NCBI GenBank assembly: GCA_905178155.1
Contig: CAJINV010000003.1
Coordinates: forward strand, 2,189,065-2,253,064
Direction: 5' to 3'
DNA from: Amoebophrya sp. A120
Taxonomy: Eukaryota > Sar > Dinophyceae > Syndiniales > Amoebophryaceae
Length of the DNA: 64,000 nucleotides
The notes under the pieces were generated by a model, which saw only the letters and a program-made list of their open reading frames with translations, made no database searches and was not told where the DNA came from. The position numbers were made by a program, and so were the translations under genes. This document shows, one piece after another, positions 22,701 to 34,200 of this stretch; the stretch's first letter is position 1; each line of letters begins with the position of its first letter.

Positions 22701-23416
22701 TGGTACACTGCCAGAGAGTTCATATATTTTTCAAGTATAGAAGCCATTGCCATGCTCCTGAAAAGAACGAAAGGCACGCACTTCTAACGCTGTACCTCAC
22801 TGTAGTCGCTAGTATGAGGAAAAAGACTCCGATCAAGTGCAGTTTTTTGCGGGCAGGCTACCGCCGAGGCTCCTGCTTTCACAATCTGCAATCAAAACCC
22901 ACTCGTACCGTCCTTTGCCACGGTTTGTGCGGTTTTCCTGGCGTTTGCGAGCCCCTCTTCGTACCGGCAATACGCCACAAAGCTCGCGGTGCTGGCGTTG
23001 TTCATCGAGGACACGCTGTCGGCAAGTTCGCGCGCCCGGGTGAGGGCGCCGACGAAGAGGTAGAACATGCCACAAATGGTCTTCCCCTCGTCGTCCTCCG
23101 GTTCGTTCGCGGCCCGGGCTTCGAACTTTCGCACGCACTCCAGGTCGGGATACTGCGCGTTCTCGTGGAAGTAGGCGAGCGCCCGGTTGGCGGCGAATTG
23201 GAAGACCCGGGGCCCGGTATCCGCGGCCGTCTGCATCTCGCGGATCGCCTCCCGCTCCCGGTTAACGACCCCCTCCATGCCCTCGCACCACAGCCCCACG
23301 GCCTTCCAGAAGGACAGCTCGCGGCCCTGCTCCAGGGCCACCTCCTGCACGCGCCGGTACCACCCATTGCGCAGGTAGTAGAAGATCAGCTTCTCCGCCT
23401 GCCCCGCGTCGGCCAT
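16794..23416 (-). CDS. IFT139: IFT139 / TTC21B-like intraflagellar transport protein
   Basis: This is an IFT-A retrograde-transport subunit made of TPR repeats, acting in the flagellum. Exons: 22965-23416, 22372-22757, 21639-22210, 21309-21380, 20961-21018, 20040-20768, 19673-19723, 18837-19518, 18422-18654, 18152-18265, 17252-17835 and 16794-17105. Six GT-AG introns and five introners separate them, and the total is exactly 1415 codons (1414 aa; human TTC21B is about 1316). Family-specific stretches are clear: a LLNEAL-TVHISDF segment, HPLYHLVKAQM, YAQCYREI, ALSRLVYLLKRSGKL, GFRYCRGRYY, ARNQLKRIA, EKAWLLLADLYI and the C-terminal GFRLAFNYLKAKR with YPKIQKEILDKARAQL. Several family motifs span introner junctions and are restored only by removing the element plus one 5-bp duplicate. 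The exon 1 donor (CCG/GTACGA) was chosen by phase; a second donor 56 bp further on would not keep the frame. Confidence 0.96.
17841..18151. mobile_element. Introner, family C (311 bp)
   Basis: It starts TATCAAAAGGAAAAATCC, with the inverted copy ...GGATTTTTCCGTTTGATA at the other end. The target duplication is GGTCT (17836-17840 and 18152-18156). Excision joins KMYKD-PEQEPGFRYC in IFT139. The interior is nearly the reverse complement of the element at 19729-20039. Confidence 0.95.
19524..19672. mobile_element. Introner, family D (149 bp)
   Basis: It starts TATCCTGTGCAAAAGTATCG and ends ...GATCCTTTTGCACAGCATA. The target duplication is TGTCT (19519-19523 and 19673-19677). It is one of the shortest elements and is mostly terminal repeat. 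Excision restores EILEQDPD-NVDNYLALGEAL in IFT139. Confidence 0.95.
19729..20039. mobile_element. Introner, family C, inverted relative to 17841 (311 bp)
   Basis: The family C inverted repeats are at both ends and the target duplication is TGTCG (19724-19728 and 20040-20044). Only a 56-bp exon separates it from the introner at 19524. Excision gives YLNHKND-TKRYAQCYREI, matching the conserved IFT139 sequence. Confidence 0.95.
21024..21308. mobile_element. Introner, family A, subtype 1 (285 bp)
   Basis: It starts TATCCTGAGTAAAAACG then TCCCCACCCC, with the inverted copy at the far end (...CTTGCTCACGATA). The target duplication is CATGT (21019-21023 and 21309-21313). Excision joins LDADYM-LQIANEYL in IFT139. 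Confidence 0.95.
21386..21638. mobile_element. Introner, family B (253 bp)
   Basis: It starts TATCAAATGTAAAAATGTCT then GGGTCTGGAA, with the inverted copy ending TTTTTACAATCCATA. The target duplication is CAAAG (21381-21385 and 21639-21643). Excision joins LLNEAL-TVHISDF in IFT139, an exact match in position to the conserved family sequence. Confidence 0.95.
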
Positions 23417-24123
23417 CGTGCGGTTCTAAAGAGGGCGGCGCGAAACGGCACGGCGGTACGGGTCAGGCCTGCATCATTTTCCCGCTTGCTCCGCGATGGC
23501 TCCTCACTTATTTTTCGAACAAAATACACGTATAAGCAGTTTTCCGCGTGCTGCAGCCACAACTTCAACATCGCTCTTCCTGCGAACAGGCCTGTCATCG
23601 CTCTGCGCTCCCTCGCTGCCAAAACTCAAACCGAGACCACGCAGTCGCTCTGGAGAGGTTGGTTCTTCGTACTTCAGAAAAAATGAAAATTCACCCGCAA
23701 CGCGCCCAATATTTCACATTCACCCTTCATTGCCCCCGCCCCGCGGTCTTCTTTCGTCTTTGGGAAGACGAAAGCTGCTCAGTAAGTAAGTTACACTTCG
23801 CCCATAGGCCCGTCGTTCGCGAACGAAAAGACGCACACTGAGAGAGATCAGAAGCCGTGCTCTGTGTTCATGCCGCGCTTCCATCTTGCAGAGCTTGGCA
23901 CGGATAAATTGATCCGTTCTTTCAAGATTATACCAAGAGAACGAGAAATCAAAAGGCAAAATTTATTTCAAAGACACAAGTATATCTACACCAGCAGCAG
24001 GAATCCGGGGTACAGACAGCCTGCATGTATGTCTACAGCACACATGATCAAGTTCTTCACGAAGAAGATAGAGCAACTGCAATCCTCGCTTTGTTTCGAG
24101 ACCACCGCGGTGGATATGATCTA
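23417..24123. other. Intergenic, no supported gene
   Basis: About 700 bp between the IFT139 start and the stop of the next minus-strand gene. It should hold the IFT139 promoter and leader. No introner ends and no convincing coding frame. Confidence 0.4.
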
Positions 24124-25495
24124 TCACCCTACGCTGAAGAAGCTGTTCGTGAGCGTCTCCATAGAGCTTGACGAGGGCGGTGGTGGCACCTCCTTCAGGG
24201 CTTCCAAGGCACGGTTTTCCGGGACGGCCGGTGCGTCGCCGATGTAGAAAAATTCAGTGTTTGGCGTTGAGAAAACTTCCGGTTGTTCCGGCGTTGCTGC
24301 GGGTCCTCGTCCCTGTCGACCCCTCTCCAACTCTTCAATCTCGCGGTTCAATTGCTCCTCCTTCTGCAACTCCTTTTGCTGCTCGCGGGTGGGTATGCTC
24401 TGCAAAAGTATCGTAGTCGGACTGATTGCAGTTATGCATTACAAATCTAGTGGCTGTCGGTAAATCCGCATTACAAATTTACACTTGTAATGCTGAGCCA
24501 ATGTGTATTACAATTTATACCGGTGCGATACTTTTGCAGTTCGTAGTGGGCTTGTATGTGAAGCCGCCGACGAGGAAAGTGGGTTTGTTCCGACTGGTAC
24601 CAGAAGACGCCCCGGTCTTCAAGTCCACGTCACCAGTGCTGATATCGATTTCCACAGGTCCTCCGGCGTCCGTGGTCATGTCATCGGGATGGCCACTGGA
24701 GTTGTGTGAATGTGACCGCGATGAACCTCCTGCGCTGGTTTCCGATGGCTCGGGTACTACTTGGTGCGCGGGGTAGTAAGAACTCCCCGGACCACCGCTG
24801 CCCGCGGACGGGTCCGGTCCCCGCACGACTGCGTCGCGGTACGACCGGGCTGACTGTCGAGAGTGTGAGGCTGGATAATTATTCCCAGCCGGAGTGGTGG
24901 ACGAAGACCCGCTACCACCGGTGCCCGATTTCCAACGACGCCTAGTTGTACCACTTGCGCCGGCAAAGCCGCTTCCCCCGTCTGGTGTGCTCTGTGGCGC
25001 GGTTGAGCCGCTCTGCGTCGAGGAGAGCCGGGTCATGCTACTTGTCGGCGACAGCCGATGGACGCTCTTCCTCTGGACTCCCGGAAGCGACAGAGCTGGC
25101 TGGCTTGCCGCACCACCACCTGCGGGAGAGCTGGCCGACGAAGCGGGCGAACGCAACGACGGTTTCCACGTTTCCCCGGCGGAAGACGCGCCAGACGAAT
25201 GCGCTGGGCTTGCATGCCTCGTCCCGCCCGTCTCCGATGTCGACCCTGCTCCTGTTCCGCCCGTGACAAGTCCAGCGGACACGACGCCCGGGCTGTCAGA
25301 AGTCGTAATTGCTTTCGGACGGCCCCCCGCTGCTGACCGCAGCGTGGGTCTCCAAGATGACTCTCCACGTCCGGCGGGCCGGAGAGCGAGAGCTTCGACC
25401 GATGACGTGGTTGTTCCTTCCATTATACACAGGAAGCAGAGTGCAGCCACCGCAGCAGGCCGCGTCGGCGCTCTCGGGTAGGCAGACTTTGACAT
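24124..25495 (-). CDS. Ser/Gly-rich protein with N-terminal hydrophobic segment
   Basis: Two exons (24546-25495 and 24124-24388) separated only by the introner at 24394-24545; the total closes at 405 codons (404 aa). The N-terminus has a short hydrophobic stretch (PAAVAALCFLCIM) after a basic start, consistent with a signal peptide or signal anchor. The rest is low-complexity Ser/Gly/Thr-rich with many basic residues, followed by an acidic patch, a GGFTYKPT segment and a charged coiled coil (KELQKEEQLNREIEELERGR). I recognise no family. An in-frame codon 45 nt upstream is not ATG, so the first ATG at 25495 is used. Confidence 0.65.
24394..24545. mobile_element. Introner, family D (152 bp)
   Basis: It starts TATGCTCTGCAAAAGTATCG and ends ...GATACTTTTGCAGTTCGTA. 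The target duplication is GTGGG (24389-24393 and 24546-24550). Excision joins GGFTYKPT-REQQKELQ. It is the only intron of this gene. Confidence 0.92.
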
Positions 25496-26223
25496 ATTTA
25501 GTGCTCCACGCTGGGGTACAAGCACGAGACTCCCGATCATGATCGATGTTGGCCCGCAAGTTGCGATGGATGGAAAAATTACTCAAAAAAGTCAATCCGT
25601 GCCGTTTCGTTGCAAGGGATGAGTTTGGAACAGACAATGAGAAAGCCTTTTCGTGTCGCAAACAACAAATTGCATTCCTTTCTATTCAGCGGATGATGAA
25701 ACACGTACATTAAACACAAAAACTGCAACCAGCAACGCAAGAGAGGCTGAAGCCAACACACTCGTCGCCTGCAAAATGCAGAAGGAGATCCCGCGTGTTT
25801 CTGGAACAATAACTTAAGAAAAAAATGCGCACGCGCAGGAACAACAATTTTTGCTCTTCCACAAAGTGTCGGGAAGCTTCTCCATAATAGATAGTTAAAC
25901 TCGACAGGGATGTGCCGTGCGAAGTATGAAGGTGGAATAAAGTGGGGTGGAAAAGGTAGTACATAGCTACCATGAAACAGGAAATAGCGTCGGGAGAGTC
26001 GCGGGTCCACGCACCAATTACTGGCGCAGTGATTTCGATATAAAACCGTATGTCAATTCTGTTTGTCTTTCAAATTGAATGTGCGTAATCTGTGATCGAC
26101 GGCAAAAGCAGACCCACCTTACCTTGAAGAACTCAAGCGTGAACACTCGAGGAATCAGGTGCATCAGGAAACAGCAGGAATTGGTTCCCGGACCGAAAGA
26201 ACGCTTGAAAATCCGCACAGTGT
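25496..26223. other. Intergenic, no supported gene
   Basis: About 730 bp between two minus-strand genes, AT-rich. It carries the presumed promoter of the 24124-25495 gene and the 3' flank of the NPF-motif gene. No repeats or introner ends were found. Confidence 0.4.
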
Positions 26224-28038
26224 TTATTCTGGCGGTGGAGGCGGCGGGGGTGGAACGCCCTCGTCACCCTCGCGGGAAACCCTTTCGCTACCGCTGCCAC
26301 TGTCCCGTGCCCGCAACTGCTGCATCAGCTCCACCTGCTTTTGCGCGTTGTAGGCAATCTGTGCCTGTATCTGTGCCTGCGCTTGGTACTGCTGAATCAC
26401 TTGCAAGTTGTAGGCGTTCACCTGGGCCTGCTGGATCATTTGCTGTTGGATCGCCGCCTGGATAAGAGGGTCGGTCGTGGAAGAGGCCGCGGCATTTGCG
26501 ACTTGACTCGTCGGGTCGAACGTAAAGGGATTACTGGCGGCATTTTGTGAAAAGCCAGCAAACGCAGCCTGCTGCTGCTGTTGTTGCAACAGCAACTGCT
26601 GGCTCGGATCCATAGCAGTAGTACTTCCCGACGGAGTCATAGCGGTGGCACAACCGAAGGGCGCGTTCAAATGAAGTTGCGCCGGCGGTGATCCGGCAAC
26701 CGAGGGCGCGCCATGCTGCGACGACCCAGCGACGGCATTCTGCATTCCAAGTTCCTCCTCGTGTTCCGGTTCAGGCCTTTCCTCTACAACTGGTTGCCCG
26801 TCCACATCGCCGAACGTGTGCTGCCGTGGCGGGGGATCTTGATCACTTGTGAAGGGGTTGCTTGGGTTTGCCCGGTGCTGTCGTGGCGGAAACTCCACGT
26901 CTTCTTGCTGCTGCGCGGCTGCTGCCGGGGAGGGTGCGACGTGTCCAGGTACGATGAGCATCCTAGTTGTTCGTTGTTGAGCAGCTCCCGTGCCGTGATG
27001 TTCGTTTTCTGCAAGAAGGGCAGCTCGCATCTCCTGTTCGCGCTGTTGCGCAATCATCTGGGAAGGAGGAAACCGCGGACCCGCGGAACTTGCCTTCGGC
27101 GTCGGCGGTCGCAGAGGACCCGCCGTCGCTCGTCCTGGAAACGGGGTTTTCAATACGAGCAAGGCTTGGTTGTCCCCGTGCCCAGGCGGCGCGGGTAGGA
27201 CCTGGAAAAACGCGGAAAAAGGCCCACGGCAAAACTGGGCGTATCCCTCGTGGCGCTTCTTCACGTGGGCCTTGATGGGGTCTTGGCCCAGGGCAGAGTT
27301 CTGCACCACCCGACTCAAGTAGGCGTAGTAGGCCTGGCCTCGGCCAGCATCGTACACGTCCGGGCGCGCTGGTGTTTCAATCGATTGCTTCATAACCTGC
27401 GCGGTCACCGCGTGGAGACTCCGGGAGACAGGATTCTGGCCTTCCTTCTGGAGCTGCGTCACCAGTTCCCAGCACGCCTGCCAGTCCAGCTCGGTGAATT
27501 TCTCCCGTGCCAGCTGCATCGTCGGTCCAACTCCCCCACCAGAAGGCCGCACAGCCGCTTTCCGAAGGGTGGCAGAGTACTGCTTGGGAAGCGCCCTTCT
27601 CACAGCGTCTTCGTAGCTGGGCCCTGGGAAGCTCGGCGCGTTTCTTGAGTCAAACAGCTGGCCGTCCTCGGAAATAGTCAGGGAGCTCGCGTTGCGAATC
27701 AGGCTGCGTTCCTCACCGACGCCAGGCGTTGTGGATCCGTCGCCGCCAGCGTTGCTTGGCGTTGGCTGTCTATTTCCGTTAGTACCAGGAATTGGCACCG
27801 GGAGAACGCCAGTGGATGTTCGAGTGTTACGCTCGGGCTCGTCGTTTTTCATCAAGAGCCCAGGGGGCTCCGGCATAGTCAGCGGCGGCGCTTCCAGCTG
27901 CTCATGCTCGGCGTACCCCTCAGCGTATTCTCGCTCTTCCTGGATGGCTTCTCCATACCTGGATAATGCAGCACTCACCACGTGGTGAAAATCAAGGAGC
28001 AGACACTTGCCAACCGCCTTAGAGCCGATTTCGATCAC
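26224..28038 (-). CDS. Gln-rich protein with NPF motifs; 5' end unresolved
   Basis: An open frame of about 600 residues whose first in-frame codon is GTG, not ATG, so the true 5' end lies in another exon. The N-terminal part is helical and charged (EAIQEEREYAEGYAEHEQLE), and the middle has a conserved-looking block around WQACWELVTQLQKEGQNPV. The C-terminal half is Gln/Ala-rich and holds NPFTSDQ and NPFTFDP. NPF tripeptides are known ligands of EH domains in endocytosis, so an adaptor role is possible. The tail ends in a run of eight prolines. The gene above it ends only 253 bp upstream, and its last codons contain a good donor (GAGGCT/GTAAGA, phase 0) that could splice to TCTAAG/GCG here. 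The two may therefore be one gene. Confidence 0.55.
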   Translation of the reverse strand: MIEIGSKAVGKCLLLDFHHVVSAALSRYGEAIQEEREYAEGYAEHEQLEAPPLTMPEPPGLLMKNDEPERNTRTSTGVLPVPIPGTNGNRQPTPSNAGGDGSTTPGVGEERSLIRNASSLTISEDGQLFDSRNAPSFPGPSYEDAVRRALPKQYSATLRKAAVRPSGGGVGPTMQLAREKFTELDWQACWELVTQLQKEGQNPVSRSLHAVTAQVMKQSIETPARPDVYDAGRGQAYYAYLSRVVQNSALGQDPIKAHVKKRHEGYAQFCRGPFSAFFQVLPAPPGHGDNQALLVLKTPFPGRATAGPLRPPTPKASSAGPRFPPSQMIAQQREQEMRAALLAENEHHGTGAAQQRTTRMLIVPGHVAPSPAAAAQQQEDVEFPPRQHRANPSNPFTSDQDPPPRQHTFGDVDGQPVVEERPEPEHEEELGMQNAVAGSSQHGAPSVAGSPPAQLHLNAPFGCATAMTPSGSTTAMDPSQQLLLQQQQQQAAFAGFSQNAASNPFTFDPTSQVANAAASSTTDPLIQAAIQQQMIQQAQVNAYNLQVIQQYQAQAQIQAQIAYNAQKQVELMQQLRARDSGSGSERVSREGDEGVPPPPPPPPE

Positions 28039-28290
28039 AACGATTTATTTCTTATGTCGATCGCATAGAAGCAGAATGCAAATTCATCATGGCACATGAC
28101 GCTACTCATGAAGGCTGCAGCATCCTGTAGGGATCAGAAAAACGTTGCCAGTGGTGCGTAATTTTTCCTGTGTCTCGAAATTAATTTGGTTTTCATATAT
28201 AGTTTTAGTTCTTTCTTTGTTCCTTCATGAATCGACAAACGTAGAGACGACGAGTTCCATCTTCTCGGTCTCCTGTTAACCGATTACACC

Positions 28291-31200
28291 TCACAACATT
28301 TGCGGCAAGCATGTATTTTCCCTGCTTCTTACAGCCTCTGATGTGTGTGATGGAAAAAAAACAACATATTGTGACTGTGGCAGGTGTCCAAGCTCATATC
28401 TAGCGCGTGCGAGATTGTTATCTTCCCGATGTTGTGCACCTGCATCGACATCCTCAGCACTGCGGAAAGCATCGTACAGATTGCCGCTAGAACTGGACGC
28501 ACTGGACCTTCTCGTCTCCTCTTGGTTTGTTGCACGTGTCTGCACCGGGTCAAAAATGGGACCTCCTGTCACCGGCTCCAGCGCAGAGTAGGAAATGAGA
28601 TTGCTCTTTTGCTTGACTTCGAGTAGTCCTTGCAAAAGCTCAACCTCCTTCGGGTCTGCTTTTGAAGAACTTGGTCCCGCCGTTGTATTATTTTCCGCAC
28701 CACCCGCTGGCGTTCTTCCCCCTTGTCGTCCACCTCCACTTGCGGTAGCATTACTACTAGCTGCAGCTGCGTTCTTTGGACGACGTTCTTTTACAGGCAA
28801 GGCTTGAGTGTTCTTGTCCTTGTGATCTGTGTCCTCCGCCGCCGCGACGTCCGTCCCGGTGGCGCGATCCTTTGCCTCCTGTATTTTTTGGTCCACTATC
28901 TTCAACATTTCCTCGACTTCGTTCTCTTCTTGCTGGATCTTCTTCGTGCGCTTTTTCCCCTCCTCGCGGTCGATGAAACCATCCTGAATGTCCTTGAGCA
29001 CATTGTCCTGCTCCTTGTCGAGATCTTCCTGCTTTTTCTTCAGCTTTTCCTTTTCCTTCTTCAATTTGAAGACCTCGGCTAAGTCGCCCTCCGGCTGCTC
29101 CTGGAGGGGATCGTAGTCCTGGTCCGCGTTACTCGATTCCTCTGTGTCGTCGACATTGTCGTCGAACTCGCCTCCGTCGAAGGCCTTTTTCCCGCGTCCC
29201 GTCTGCAACGAAGATGTTGAGCCCGCCCCCGCGGCTTGTTTTGCTGACTTGGACTTGGTCTTTTTCGCCCCCATATTGGGGAACGCGAGCTGCCCCACGC
29301 TCGACGTGCCGGCGCCCGCAGGAGGCTTCATCTTGTTCAACATCTTCCTACTCCCCCCCTCACTGCCCGACGAGAGTACCCCGGGCGGGAACGCTAGGGC
29401 AGCAAGGTCAGCCGGACTGCGCGCCGCAGCTGCTGCTCCCCCGGTTGACGAGGAGGAGGAACTTGCAATCACGACTTGCTGCTCGGGTACTGCAAATCCG
29501 ACCATTCTGTCCGTCATGTTCACGGGCGCCTGCTGGGGTGGAGGCACCTGCTGGGGAAACAGGTTATCGATGTTGAGAGACGTCGGAGGCGGTGCGGTGT
29601 TCGTTTGACCGCCGGACAGCCCAGTGCGAAGCCAGTCCGCCCACTCCTTCTCCGAGTACGAGCGGTCCATTGAATCTTGCTGCTGGGAAGGCATCGTCGT
29701 GGAGCTGCTGCTTGTTGCCGTGTTTGATGATCCTGTTCCTGCCGGAAGCTGCAGATTCGTGCCCACAGAGGCGAACATGGCGTTGCTGCCGAGCAGAAAC
29801 TGCTTGGCGATGTCTTGTGCACTGCTAGGCGTTGGTCCGCCTCCAATGGGAGTGATGCCGCCAGTGCCGGCGGGAGAAGTGCTCGACGTGCTGGTGCCGG
29901 CAGACTGGTTATTAAACACCTGGTAGTTTACGCCGGAAGCAGACAAGCTCGTCGAAGGACACGCGAACGAGGTGTCGCCTCGCAGCAATTGCAGGGTTTC
30001 GCGCTGCTTACCCCCGTCCTTTCCGACACACAGCTGGTGAAACAGCTTCATTGTGGCTCGCTGAGTGGTGTCAAGCACCTTCTTTCTTACACCTAGCATG
30101 AACTGCTTCGATTTGGGGTTGTCTGGCAGCGCCATGCTCAGATCCCACACGGTCTTCACGTCTGGGTTATTGTTCAGCAGTTCCTGCAGTTCGTGCCGGG
30201 CAACTTCTTTCGCAAGTTTCTGCAGAGGCAAAGGCTCGAGGATTTGTCTCAGCCACTCCCGCATTTGACTGAACTCGCGGTTTTGCACGCGGCTCAGGAA
30301 CCGCATCCGAAACATCTCCAAGTCTTGCCGAATGCACTTCGCGGCTTCAGGCTGTATGGAGTTTGGATTTTTGGCTTGTCGTTCGTAAATTGTTTTGTAC
30401 AGCAGGAAAAGGACCTAGATCTATTTGGTAGAACTACGTACTTTTTCATGCAGAAAAAGAGAAACGGACGTCTTTCAAAATTCGCATGCGCTGACCTGCT
30501 GACTCTGTGTTGATGCGTCCTCGCGATTATTGGTTTCATGGCTGTAGAAGACAAAATATACCTGCTTGTTTTCTCGGAGAAGTGTGTGCAGCTCCTTGAC
30601 GGCCGCAACTGCGTCATTTTTGAGCACCTTCTTCAATGTCTGCAAAATACGGAGCGTGTTCGTGTGCGCACCTTCCATAGTGCCGGGTTTGAGAGCAAGC
30701 TCGTCGTCGGGATGGGGGGTATTGAACAATCGCTTTATGAGTGGCATCGAGAAGGTGATGACGTCAAGGTCTCGCAGTCTCTTCAGCATCGTAACCACGG
30801 TTAACTCCTCCGGGAATTGGCTCGCTGGGCAAAACACGGTCTTCGCATGGAGCTCGTCTCCTTCCAGAGCCTGCAGCTGCGCTTCGAATGACTCGCAGAG
30901 CGCGCAAAATTCGCTTTCCAGGGGCGGAATCTCGGGAGCAGGGGGCACAACCACCGCGGGTTGTTCGTGATGTTGCGGAACCATATTAACCGTTTGGTGT
31001 TGAACCTCCGCGATGTTGTTAATTCCATCATGCGACAACCCGGGTGGCAGCATGCCATGCGGCGAAAAAGCCGCGCTGGTACTGTGCGAAAGCCCACTGG
31101 GGTCCACCAAAACCCCAGCGGAGTTCAGGCTGCTGCTGCTGTTCATCAGATGCGGAGGCGCAGTGGCGTCGGCGGAGTGGCTAGTTGCACGGCTGAGCGA

Positions 31201-34200
31201 GTCGTGCTGCGGCGCTCCAGGAGCCATCAAGACGGGAAGCACCTGGTCGGTTCTCAGGAGAGTGCCCACAACGGGATCCATCCCGCCGGATTGCTGGCGC
31301 TCCAGCACCGGCAGTGCGGTCGGATCGAAAGCCTGCTGCTCGCCTTGGACCGTAGTCGCCATTGAGGGAGATTTGTTCAGCGACTTCACCTATCAAATGT
31401 AAAAATGTCTGGGTCTGGAAGGTCGCTACTTGTCATGCTGTTTTTGGATTCTAGGAAAATTTGTCTTGCATGACCAGCAAGAGGGTTGCAGTTTGTGCTA
31501 CGCGGACAGGGCATTTCTCATGCGGAAGGCGCATCAGGAAGTCCTCTAAAAGTCTGTGATGCTAGGTCGTGCATTACAGGCATCATTGGCCATGAAAAAT
31601 ATGCATGACAAATCTTGCATTCTTCCAGACCCAGACATTTTTACATTTGATATCACCATCGACGGCGGAATCGAGGCGGCCTTCACCGCTTTGGCCCCCT
31701 ATTGTGAGGAAAAATCCCCCCTCCCCATACCAAACCGGGACACTTCTGAAAATTTGTGATGCAGATTCTACGGGCGGTCTGTCATGCTGTTGCTCCTACA
31801 GCGTAGACTTCTGCCATGCTAAGCGCCTAGGCCAAAACTTGTCTACTCAGGCCTGATATGGGCCTGCAGTCCTCGCCAGCAAGACAAATCTGATTTGTGA
31901 ACTCAAATACAGCATCACAAATTTCGTTTTCGATATGGGGAGGGGGGATTTTTCCTTTCGATACCCCCTGAACCTTCTTTTTTTCCGTCTCCCCAACGGT
32001 AGTTGCGGCATGGTCCACTTCGACCTTCTTGTTCGATGCCGTACTACCAGAGGAGGCTGTAGTCTTCAAAGTTGCCCACGGTGGAGGGGTGCGGTCGAAT
32101 GCCTTCTCTTTTTCCGCGCTGTTCGTCTTCTCCACGACACTCGTCGGCGGAGCCACACCATAACTCTTGTAGATCTTGGCAATCTGAAAATTTATCATAG
32201 CTTTTCATGTTGACGACAACCTCGGGATGCTGCTGGGAGAGGATTCCCGGCCCCTCCAGGGGGCAGGGGCTCCAGGAGTTTTATTGATCATCGCAGTGTA
32301 TCGAATTTATGAGTGCACTGTTTTCTAAAGTTCCGGGAAGTAGTTGCAGACCATCAAAACTCAAACAAGCATGCGCGTTACCTTGGCCTGCAGACCCTCT
32401 TCAACCTTCGACTCATATTGCACGGCGTCGGCGAAAAAACCGCGGGAATTGTTTGATCTAATTTTGAACCAGACCCCTACTTCGAGGGTTTGTGGCAAAT
32501 GCATAACCGACTGCAGGAGCTGGTCGAAGTGTTGCATCGCCGCTTCCTTGCCTTCTTTGAAGTCCGCGGCACTTACTGCCAGCGCACGAACGGTAGAGCA
32601 AGTCATGTGGTCCAGGTCCACCAAAAACCCCGACCGCTGGAACTTTTCCTGCGCCCCAGCTATGGTGAACGTCGATTGCTGAGCAGCACTCGCGCCAACA
32701 AACACATGATTGCCCACCAAATCGATCTTCAGTACCCCGTACACATTCAGTTTCTTCCTCTCCAGTTCGTTCAAAGTCGGTCGGTCGCGTCGAAGCGCAG
32801 CTCTAGCAGGGTCGAAATCGCTCTTCGGAAAGGCGTCCCCGTGGTCCGCTCGGATCCTGTCCACTTATGGATTGCAAATATGTCTGGGTCTGGAAGCCTG
32901 TGATGCTGGTTGGCGAATCCTGAGGACGCCACAAGTGACGGCTCAGCATGACAAGTTTCTGACTTGCTAGGTGTTGCGTATTCTGCATCACAAACCACGT
33001 TTCGGCATGACAGAAAAGTGGGGCTTTTCGGTAACGAGCATGACAGACTTTGGGGTCATGCTGGCACAGCATGACAGACCTTCCATTCTTCCAGACCCAG
33101 ACACTTTTACAATCCATACCACTGCTTTCTGAGCAACGAGGGCATCATTTTTCATTGCAGTAGGGGTCGTACCGACGTCCGTATCCTGCTTCGCGGGCGG
33201 CTGTATTGGAAGTTCTTAGTTTTTCATACACTTCACTTTCGTCGCGAACGAGAACTAGAGCTGTTCCCGAAGCAGCGATGAAAGGAAGAAAGGGAAAAAT
33301 GGCTCCGAAGGGCCGAAAAGGAAAACCATATCAAACATCCGACCACCCAAGCAACCCCTGGGCCTGAAAATTGAGTCAGCGTCGAAGCAGAAGCGTGCCC
33401 CTAAAAAAAAGTGGAAAAGCTGGCGACACCGAGAGAATGAAACAAAAGCCTTTTCGCAAGACCAGTTGTGTTCTGCTCTGAAGAAAGCCAACCTCCTCTG
33501 GCCAGAACCACCAGAAAGAGCCGTGAAGCCCGGACATGTTCTGGTTCTTTTTTGAAAAGACAAAGACTAATACTGATGAGCAGACAACGAATCCCTCAAG
33601 AGCTGCAAACAACGCATGCAAACCCGGCCTGGTGAGATGTGACGCGTTAGCTGGGCCGTCTATTTCATCTCGCTGCCATCAAAAACAAAACGAAATAAAA
33701 GCTTTTATCATCACAAGTACCAGAGTCTTTGGCTTGGAGGCTGCCTGCTCCCAGACATCGTCGTCCTGAGGACTTCCTTTCTCGTCCGACACAGAGCCCG
33801 TTGGTTTGCTGGTCGTTGCCCACGCACGAACCGGAGACGTTTTCTTGCGGTCCTGTTCGGCGATTTTCGCCCCGGCAGCAGCGCTGCCTTTCGGTCCTGG
33901 AGACTTGCCATACAGACCCGTTTTATTTTTCGCCGGCTTCGCCTTCTCTTTTGTCCCTTTTGTTTCAGGGTTCTCTTCTGGCAGAGAACCGCTACTCTTG
34001 AGCGACTTTTTGGTCTTCTCCACATCCTCCTGATCATATCTTACTTTGCTCGGCTCCCGCTCTCGCTTACCCTTCTTTGTCTCCCGGTCCAACAGTTCGT
34101 GTGCAGCATCGCTTTTCATCTTCCCGGAATCGCGAGTAGACGGCGGCTTTTCTTTGTCCTTGTCTTTGTCCGGCGCCCGGGAGTCGTGCTCTGCGTCTCT

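Noticed and set aside
22909-22964. Longer first exon of IFT139 ending at the second GTACGA donor
   Set aside because: That donor is phase 1, while the only good acceptor requires phase 2; the upstream CCG/GTACGA donor fits.
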